Positions 7,052-11,999 of a stretch of DNA of 11,999 nucleotides are shown in pieces. A model generated the notes under the pieces. It was not told where the DNA came from. It saw only the letters and a program-made list of their open reading frames with translations, and ran no database searches. Source of the DNA: Verrucomicrobiota bacterium (lineage in GTDB: Bacteria > Verrucomicrobiota > Verrucomicrobiia > Verrucomicrobiales > Verrucomicrobiaceae); the NCBI GenBank assembly GCA_021413535.1, contig JAIOQF010000076.1:1-11999 (forward strand). The letters are read 5' to 3'. Position 1 is the stretch's first letter, and every line of letters starts with the position of its first letter. Both the position numbers and the translations under genes were made by a program.

Positions 7052-8728
7052 TCAGTCGTGCTTTGTGCGGTAGTCGGCCTTGATCGGGGCAAATGGAGAG
7101 TAGCCGCGCTCGACGGCCTGGGCCCAAACAAGAGCCAGTCGACCGTCACCGCCAGTCTGCTGAAATGTGTGCTGTCCCGCCGCCAACTCGCGCGGACCTT
7201 CAAACGGTATGCCGTCGAGCGAACCCGCGAACGCACCGGTTTCACAAACGAGAGTGTAGCGACTCGGCACGGCTACCTCGAACGCCTTCACGCCCGGGCG
7301 CGCGATCTGGCCGAGCACCCACAGGCGGAAGGCAATCGGGATATAGTTCTGCTTGATGAATTTCTGCCCCAGCTCCGGCATCCGCCCCGTGATGGCGAGT
7401 GGCGCGCCAGTGGCGATAATTCGCTCCCGGATGTTGTCCTTAATCAGGCCGAGTTCGATGCGGCGTTTAGTGAGACCTTCGAGCACGTAGTAAAAGGGAC
7501 GCCGCCGGTAGATGGTCTCGCCTTTTCCATCCATCACGTAGTCGCTCTCGTCCGTCAGCTTTAACGTATCGGCGATGATCCCGATCTTATCTGCGGTCCG
7601 GTCGGTAAAGGGCGGGTCTAAGGTGCAGATCACGACGATTTCCCCAACGACGAGCAGCGCCGGCAACCAGCGCACGCGCCCGACTAGAGCCAACACCAGC
7701 GGCGCGATGACAATTGCTCCGACGGGATACCCAGGCAGGCAAGTCTCAGCGGTAATGATCGGCCAGAAGCAGAGCAACGTGAGATAAAAGAAAGCCGCCG
7801 CGAGAAAAATGAAGGTAAACCGCATGCGCACCGCCAGTGGTTTTTCCCAGCGACCAATGAACCACGCGCCGAGCATGGTCAGCGACAGGCCCGCCAGCCA
7901 ACCGAACAAAGCCCGGAAAGGGTGACCTGCTTGGGTGGCGGTCGGCAACACGTTGTGGCCGATGACACAGTAAAGCATCTGTTCCCCCGCCCCGTTTTTC
8001 ATAAAAAAGATCACGACTAACGCTGGCACCACCACGACACCACCCAGCGAGGCCGCTAGATTCCGCAGCACCCGCGACCAACCCACCGACTCCCCCTCCC
8101 GCATCCGCAGCCAAAGCGTGCCGAGGCAGGCCAGCCCGAGCGCTGCGGCCAACAGCGTCGTCTTCATTGAGACGCTGAACGCGAGCCCAAGTAGAAGTCC
8201 GACAACGAAAGCCCGCCATGTCGTGACTCGGCCGGAACTCGCAACGGTCAGCGTCAGCATCCAAACGAGCGTCCACAGCTCATCCGGCCGGAACTCGATC
8301 GAGGTCGTGAAGAAAGGCGGAAAGAACGCGGCGAGCATTGCTGTCCACGCCCCCGTGCGCGGCGAGAAAATTCCCGACGCGATATGCCAGACGCACCAGA
8401 TCGTCGCGGCGAAAAGCGGGATCATTGCCAGCCGCATTGGCAGTAGAATATCCGGACGCTCCCCAAGCAGATGGAAAAGTGGAGCACACAGAGCCTGAAA
8501 GACGGGCGCGTGATTGTCGAAGAGTTCGCGATACGGCAGCATCCCGTGCGTCCAGCCCCAGACGACGTGAAGATGCTGCGGCTCATCCGAATCGATCCGA
8601 AAGTGCCAGGCAAATAGCACGCGTAGCAAGACGGCCACGCCGAGAAGAAGGAATATCCCACAGCGCTCCGCGACCGTGAGATTCGAAGTTGAAGGTTTTA
8701 GTAAATGCAATTCTGCGCTGGGCTGCAA
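7052..8728 (-). CDS. GT-C membrane glycosyltransferase, family 39/ArnT-like
   Basis: Integral membrane enzyme likely to move a sugar from a polyprenyl-phosphate carrier onto a lipid, glycan or protein on the periplasmic side. The first helix (23-41) is followed by RIDSDEPQHL (44-53), whose acidic D46/D48-E49 group matches the catalytic loop of GT39/PMT and ArnT enzymes. RELFDNHAPVFQ (67-78) and FRPDELW (146-152) are also typical. About ten or more hydrophobic segments run to residue 370, and the rest (375-558) is a soluble C-terminal domain. The start is TTG at 8728: the frame is closed by a TAG upstream and no ATG precedes the first helix; a second TTG (8710) is possible. A promoter-like pair lies about 55-80 bp upstream. 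The HupE-like gene follows 134 bp downstream on the same strand. The acceptor cannot be inferred, as no sugar-carrier genes are present. Confidence 0.82.
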   Translation of the reverse strand: MQPSAELHLLKPSTSNLTVAERCGIFLLLGVAVLLRVLFAWHFRIDSDEPQHLHVVWGWTHGMLPYRELFDNHAPVFQALCAPLFHLLGERPDILLPMRLAMIPLFAATIWCVWHIASGIFSPRTGAWTAMLAAFFPPFFTTSIEFRPDELWTLVWMLTLTVASSGRVTTWRAFVVGLLLGLAFSVSMKTTLLAAALGLACLGTLWLRMREGESVGWSRVLRNLAASLGGVVVVPALVVIFFMKNGAGEQMLYCVIGHNVLPTATQAGHPFRALFGWLAGLSLTMLGAWFIGRWEKPLAVRMRFTFIFLAAAFFYLTLLCFWPIITAETCLPGYPVGAIVIAPLVLALVGRVRWLPALLVVGEIVVICTLDPPFTDRTADKIGIIADTLKLTDESDYVMDGKGETIYRRRPFYYVLEGLTKRRIELGLIKDNIRERIIATGAPLAITGRMPELGQKFIKQNYIPIAFRLWVLGQIARPGVKAFEVAVPSRYTLVCETGAFAGSLDGIPFEGPRELAAGQHTFQQTGGDGRLALVWAQAVERGYSPFAPIKADYRTKHD

Positions 8729-8761
8729 TGAAGACGAAAAATTGACCTTAGAAAATTTGTC

Positions 8762-8786
8762 CTAAAAGCACAAATGTGAATTTTAG
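8762..8786. promoter_or_regulatory. Interrupted dyad in the divergent promoter region
   Basis: CTAAAA (8762-8767) pairs with TTTTAG (8781-8786), and inside it CAC (8769-8771) pairs with GTG (8776-8778). An overlapping pair, ATTTGT (8755-8760) and ACAAAT (8770-8775), shares the same DNA. It lies at the predicted transcription start of the glycosyltransferase, where a repressor could bind. The role is inferred. Confidence 0.3.
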
Positions 8787-8810
8787 AACCCAACGCGACA
8801 ATACAGTCAA
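8782..8810 (-). promoter_or_regulatory. Sigma-70-like promoter for the glycosyltransferase
   Basis: On the minus strand, TTGACT (plus positions 8805-8810) serves as a -35 box, with five of six consensus bases. TCTAAA (8782-8787) serves as a -10 box, with four of six. The spacer is exactly 17 bp. Transcription would start near 8775, giving a leader of about 47 nt to the TTG start at 8728. Confidence 0.45.
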
Positions 8811-8811
8811 G

Positions 8812-8831
8812 ATTAATCAGAATTGATTAAT
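8812..8831. promoter_or_regulatory. Perfect 7-bp inverted repeat, candidate operator
   Basis: ATTAATC (8812-8818) and GATTAAT (8825-8831) form a perfect dyad around a 6-nt AT-rich centre. It begins 2 bp upstream of the -35 box of the minus-strand promoter, about 46 bp from its predicted start. This is a usual place for an activator, and the site lies between two divergent genes. No matching regulator gene is in the window. Confidence 0.4.
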
Positions 8832-8898
8832 TGGAATAGCAAACGGTTGCTTGACTTTGATGCGTGAGTCCGGTTCAAAAGAAGGTGTCAAACGACTC

Positions 8899-9807
8899 AT
8901 GGGAACACACCTCAAAGCACTAACCTCCGGCAAGACCTACGACCTCGACGAATTCAATCTCATCGGTCGCGGTGACGACGTAACGATCAAGATCGAAGAC
9001 AGCGGAGTATCGCGGCAACATGCCACCATCCGGCGCGAAGGCGGCCACTTCTGGCTGGTGGACCTCGGCAGCGCAAATGGCACCTATGTGAACGACTCTG
9101 CGCTGACCACCGCGCGCGTGCTGCGCGACGGCGACCGCGTGCAGTTCGGCACCAATCTTCTGATCTTCTGTCAGGACGACGGCGCACCGCACGATGCGAC
9201 CGAAATCGGGATGACCACTCAGGTGCTGCGCCGCGCGCCGGTCAAGCTCGTCACCCGGGCGGTGACACTTCTGGTGGCCGACTTGCGCGGCTTCACCGCG
9301 CTCAGCGCCCAGCTTAGTGCTAGTGAAGTCGCCGACCTCCTGCGCGAATGGTATGCCGACTGCAACTCCATCATGCGCAAAGGCGGCGCCACGATCGACA
9401 AATTTATTGGTGACTGCGTCTTCGCCTATTGGCACGGCACGGAGCCGGACATCCGCGCCAAGGCTGTGGAAGCAGCTCGCACATTGCGCAATTCCGATGC
9501 CACCAGCACCTCCCCCACCCGGCTCATGCTCAAGACGCAGAAAAATATTTCACTCGACTGCCGCGTCGGACTACATGTGGGAGATGCCGCCATGGGCGCG
9601 ATGGGCAAGGGCATCAACACCGCCGTAGGCGACGCAGTCAACATTGTCTTTCGCATCGAGAGCCTCACCCGACAGCTCGACACCGGCGTGCTGGCTAGTG
9701 CCGCGTTTGTGTTGGACTGGCCGCCGGGACGTGATTTGTTCGAGCCGCACGGCAGTCACGAAGTAAAGGGCCATCCTGACAAAATTGAGGTCTTCTCATT
9801 GCAATAA
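8899..9807 (+). CDS. FHA domain-class III adenylate cyclase fusion
   Basis: Cytoplasmic signalling enzyme: a phospho-threonine-binding FHA domain in front of a nucleotide cyclase domain, predicted to make cyclic AMP. Numbering from the frame's first codon at 8851 (subtract 16 for the chosen start): FHA 20-107 with GRG (39-41), SRQH (54-57) and NGT (76-78). The cyclase is 135-290 with metal ligands D144 (VADLRGFT) and D188 (FIGD), purine-site K184 and T257, and transition-state N264 and R268; all catalytic positions are kept. Thr at 257 instead of Asp is the class IIIb signature. The linker has a TTQVLR segment (122-127) resembling the phospho-site of GarA-type FHA proteins. There is no membrane segment. 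Start candidates are TTG 8851, ATG 8860 and ATG 8899; the last was chosen as it begins just before the FHA domain and has a weak GAAGG 13 nt upstream. Guanylate cyclase activity is less likely given Lys/Thr. The domain assignment is firm. Confidence 0.92.
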   Translation: MGTHLKALTSGKTYDLDEFNLIGRGDDVTIKIEDSGVSRQHATIRREGGHFWLVDLGSANGTYVNDSALTTARVLRDGDRVQFGTNLLIFCQDDGAPHDATEIGMTTQVLRRAPVKLVTRAVTLLVADLRGFTALSAQLSASEVADLLREWYADCNSIMRKGGATIDKFIGDCVFAYWHGTEPDIRAKAVEAARTLRNSDATSTSPTRLMLKTQKNISLDCRVGLHVGDAAMGAMGKGINTAVGDAVNIVFRIESLTRQLDTGVLASAAFVLDWPPGRDLFEPHGSHEVKGHPDKIEVFSLQ

Positions 9808-9920
9808 GCCTGAAAGCGCTGTCACAAACTCGCGCCATCTTACAAAAGGTCGTTGTGCAGAAAGATTGAATACTCCGCCACTGGGCGCGTCAAATCTCCT
9901 CGAACCCCCGTCGCCACGCC

Positions 9921-10304
9921 ATGAAAACATCCGCTCCCCTCGCCTGTGCCGCCCTTATCTTGAGTTCCTGTGTCGCACCCTATCCTTACTATGCCGGCCC
10001 CAATCAGGCGACAGGCGGCGTGCTCGGCGCTGCCACGGGAGGAATCGCTGGTGCCATCATCGGCAATCAAAGCGGACGTCCCCTGGAAGGCGCAGCCATC
10101 GGCGGAGCGATCGGTGCGATTGCCGGCTCCGCGCTCGGCTATGCGGATGACTATCGTTACGGCTACCAGCGCCCGGCACCAGCCAATTATTATTACCGCG
10201 CCCCAGCCTACTACTATCCGCCACCAGTCTACGCTTATCCCAGCTATTCCTTGTCTTATTCTTCTGGTCCGCGCTGCTACTATCCGCGCAACCGCTGCTA
10301 TTGA
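9921..10304 (+). CDS. Glycine-zipper lipoprotein with Tyr/Pro-rich tail
   Basis: Small (127-residue) envelope protein, probably anchored in the outer membrane. The signal peptide ends in the lipobox LSSC with C17 as the lipidated residue. Residues 32-73 are a glycine zipper (repeated GxxxG in GGVLGAATGGIAGAIIG and GGAIGAIAGSALG), split by a polar QSGRPLEG turn, as in small two-helix glycine-zipper proteins related to the 17-kDa surface antigen type. The tail (78-127) is very rich in Tyr and Pro (YYYRAPAYYYPPP) and has two Cys near the end (C119, C126), which could form a disulfide. ATG 9921 sits directly at the signal peptide, with no ribosome site. It stands alone, 113 bp after the cyclase gene. 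Its role (outer-membrane integrity or surface coat) is unknown. Confidence 0.8.
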   Translation: MKTSAPLACAALILSSCVAPYPYYAGPNQATGGVLGAATGGIAGAIIGNQSGRPLEGAAIGGAIGAIAGSALGYADDYRYGYQRPAPANYYYRAPAYYYPPPVYAYPSYSLSYSSGPRCYYPRNRCY

Positions 10305-10307
10305 TCG

Positions 10308-10339
10308 GACTGGCCGGAACCGGTCACAACTTTATTTAT
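10308..10339. terminator. Weak hairpin between converging genes, possible terminator
   Basis: GACTGG (10308-10313) pairs with CCGGTC (10320-10325), with one G-T pair and a 6-nt loop. A mildly T/A-rich stretch (10326-10339) follows. It starts 4 bp after the lipoprotein stop and lies in the 63-bp gap before the phosphatase stop, where a two-way terminator is expected. The stem is short. Confidence 0.35.
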
Positions 10340-10367
10340 AGAGTGAGCAGCCGGATCGTTTTCATGG

Positions 10368-11849
10368 TCATGCTGTCGTGCGCTCACTGCTCCAAAAGTA
10401 AACGACAGCCCCCTTCACATCGCGGTGTTCGAAAAGAATACGGCTCATGGCATTTTCGCGCCGGAGCGTGACGGCGAGAAAGCCGCCCTTCACGCGGTGG
10501 AACTTATGATACTTCGCGTCGAAGCCGGGCGAGCCGCTTGCATGCTCGTCACTGGCGGGGCCAACGCTGAATTCCTGCACGCCGGTCTCGGGATGCACTG
10601 AATGATACTGCCAGTGACGGTCGCCAGTGATGACAAAAAAATTATCCGGCACAGTCGCCTGCAGCCACGCGCGGATTTCATCGCCCTCGTGCTGGAAGCC
10701 CTCGTTGGAATGATTGTCGTTTTTATTCTTTCGATCCGGCCCGACGAGGGGAGTGGGCGACACCAGCACCTTCCACGTCGCATCGCTCTCCTTCACTGTG
10801 CGCTTGAACCACGCTTTCTGCTCCGCGCCCCAGATCGTCTTCTCCGGGCCGTCGGGAGTATTGTTTTTCGATCGAAAATCGCGCCCGTCCGTGAACCACA
10901 CCTGCAAGTCACGCCCCCAGCGCACGGTGCGATAGCCCGGGCCATCGTCATTCATCGGCGCCTGCTGGCGAAAAATCCTCTGCCCTTGCTCGAAGGTAAA
11001 CTCACCCAACGACGCACCCGGCCCTGAATCGTTCTTGATCGTGTCATGGTCATCTTTGAGCCAGTAGGTCGAGTGATTGCTGTTGAATTCAACCAGCCGC
11101 GGCAGGCTGAACATCCGCTCCCAGTGATATCGCGCCAGCCGCTCGGTTACGGCAATCGGATCGCCATGATCGTAGTAAACAAGATCGCCCGTGAGGCACG
11201 TGAACTGCGGATTAAGTGCCGCCATCGCGGGATAAATGTCATGCCCATCGGGATGCCCGCGGTCGCCGTAATCCTGACAGGTCATTACGCAGAAGCGCAA
11301 GTTGCCCGGTGCATCCACCGCCAGCGCCGTCTCGAATTTGCCGCGGAAAACTCTCTCCCTCGGCGCACCGGGAATCTCGCTCGCATAATAATAAACCGTC
11401 CCCGGCTTCAGTCCGCTGAGTTTGAATTCGCAGATGAAATCGTTCTCCGCGCTCGCCCTAATAACTTCACTCTGCTTCGCATCACTCAAATCCTCGCGCG
11501 TGCCATAGCGCAACTGCAAGCGCCCTGGCGCACCCAGACAAGCGCCTTCAAGCGATTCGACCGGCACATCAATCTTCGACTGGCTCATGTCCAGCTTCGC
11601 CTTGCCCTTCGTCTGTTTGGAAATAACCAGGCCGCCGTCATGCCGTTTCGGCGCAGCCGTGAGCCGCGTCCAGACAATTGCCGTCGTGTCTGTCACTTCC
11701 CCGGCGCGCGTGCCCATCGCCTGAAAAAGGCCGGGTGCCGTGGCGACCTGTGCAGATAAATATCTCCGGCTGGATTCAACAACCATCCCCGCCGTGATTA
11801 CGGAAGTGCGCGCGACAAACGTGCGTCTTGTTAGTTTTTTAGATTTCAT
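10368..11849 (-). CDS. PhoD-like alkaline phosphatase/phosphodiesterase, Tat-exported
   Basis: Secreted metallo-phosphatase likely to release phosphate from phosphodiesters or monoesters in the periplasm. The N-terminus carries the twin-arginine motif TRRTFVA (7-13) and a hydrophobic stretch, with likely cleavage near LSA-QVA (31-36). A PhoD N-terminal beta domain follows (GTRAGEVTDTTAIVWTRLT, 46-64, extending to about 173). The catalytic domain (about 183-490) shows MTCQDYG with C191, TGDLVYYDHGD (220-230), KDDHD (265-269), DGRDFRS (321-327) and ITGDRHWQYHS (407-417), the metal-binding motifs of this family. The length (493) is normal. ATG 11849 is the only start that gives the full Tat signal. 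The gene is single, with no phosphate-transport genes nearby and no clear Pho-box. Such proteins are often numerous in Verrucomicrobia and Planctomycetes, and the true substrate is unknown. Confidence 0.9.
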   Translation of the reverse strand: MKSKKLTRRTFVARTSVITAGMVVESSRRYLSAQVATAPGLFQAMGTRAGEVTDTTAIVWTRLTAAPKRHDGGLVISKQTKGKAKLDMSQSKIDVPVESLEGACLGAPGRLQLRYGTREDLSDAKQSEVIRASAENDFICEFKLSGLKPGTVYYYASEIPGAPRERVFRGKFETALAVDAPGNLRFCVMTCQDYGDRGHPDGHDIYPAMAALNPQFTCLTGDLVYYDHGDPIAVTERLARYHWERMFSLPRLVEFNSNHSTYWLKDDHDTIKNDSGPGASLGEFTFEQGQRIFRQQAPMNDDGPGYRTVRWGRDLQVWFTDGRDFRSKNNTPDGPEKTIWGAEQKAWFKRTVKESDATWKVLVSPTPLVGPDRKNKNDNHSNEGFQHEGDEIRAWLQATVPDNFFVITGDRHWQYHSVHPETGVQEFSVGPASDEHASGSPGFDAKYHKFHRVKGGFLAVTLRRENAMSRILFEHRDVKGAVVYFWSSERTTA

Positions 11850-11934
11850 TTCACAGGCATCAACCCATGGATAAGAATTTAATGATCTGGGCTTGGAACC
11901 CCATCATGAACGAATGGGCCGCATAAACTGACTG

Positions 11935-11999
11935 AGCGGGTGATGAGAATCGAACTCACGTATCAAGCTTGGGAAGCTCGTGTTCTACCATTGAACTAC
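11935..11999 (-). tRNA. tRNA-Gly (anticodon CCC), 5' end cut by window edge
   Basis: On the minus strand, bases from about position 7 of the tRNA to the discriminator are present. The D stem is GTTC/GAAC. The anticodon stem CGAGC/GCTTG has loop TTCCCAA and anticodon CCC (plus positions 11971-11973). The T stem is GTGAG/CTCAT with loop TTCGATT. The 3' acceptor strand is CACCCGC, with discriminator T73 as usual for bacterial glycine tRNAs. The first six bases lie beyond 11999. CCA is not encoded: CAG follows, so it must be added by nucleotidyltransferase. It reads GGG codons. Confidence 0.92.

Noticed and set aside
6918..7127. Seventy-codon N-terminal extension of the HupE-like gene
   Set aside because: It would overlap the end of the glycosyltransferase gene and place the evident signal peptide in the middle of the protein.
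11046..11759. Plus-strand open frame (237 codons) opposite the phosphatase
   Set aside because: The antisense frame lies within a clear PhoD-like gene and has no recognisable domain.
1..11999. CRISPR array, prophage, toxin-antitoxin or defence island
   Set aside because: No regularly spaced repeats, phage structural genes, small paired genes or defence-type domains were found; the genes are housekeeping and envelope types.

Overview
The window looks like a chromosomal stretch from a GC-rich Gram-negative bacterium, most likely of the Verrucomicrobia (PVC group). The clues are an outer-membrane LptF/LptG-type permease followed by a short CxxxC protein of a type I associate with that phylum, a PhoD-like phosphatase with a twin-arginine signal, the near absence of Shine-Dalgarno sites and the frequent TTG starts. 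The phylum call is an inference from protein style, because no search could be run.

Layout. (1) Positions 1-194 hold no clear gene but do hold an imperfect palindrome with the geometry of an integron attC site (about 7-116), followed by a strong hairpin and a 16-codon ORF. (2) 195-1076 (-) is a secreted L,D-transpeptidase. (3) 1077-1448 is a 372-bp gene-free stretch with a 230-bp MITE-like element bounded by 32-bp inverted repeats and a third, degenerate copy of the same motif. (4) 1449-3464 (-) is a DinG/XPD-family iron-sulfur helicase, divergent from (5) 3559-5283 (+), an LptF/LptG-family permease with an extra N-terminal membrane domain, and 5294-5878 (+), a conserved-type hypothetical in the same operon. 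(6) Converging on these with a 1-bp gap are 5880-6917 (-), a HupE/UreJ-like membrane protein, and 7052-8728 (-), a GT-C (family 39-like) glycosyltransferase. (7) A 170-bp AT-rich, dyad-rich divergent promoter region separates the glycosyltransferase from 8899-9807 (+), an FHA-adenylate cyclase fusion. (8) 9921-10304 (+) is a glycine-zipper, tyrosine-rich lipoprotein. (9) 10368-11849 (-) is the PhoD-like phosphatase. (10) A tRNA-Gly(CCC) gene on the minus strand is cut by the right edge.

Functionally, much of the window concerns the cell envelope: peptidoglycan cross-linking or lipoprotein anchoring, lipopolysaccharide-type export, membrane glycosyl transfer, an outer-membrane lipoprotein and a periplasmic phosphatase. 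DNA repair (the helicase) and cyclic-nucleotide signalling (the cyclase) are interspersed. No defence island, CRISPR array, prophage or biosynthetic cluster was seen. The least ordinary items are the attC-like palindrome, the inverted-repeat element, the enlarged Lpt permease, and the FHA-cyclase with a possible phospho-threonine switch in its linker.
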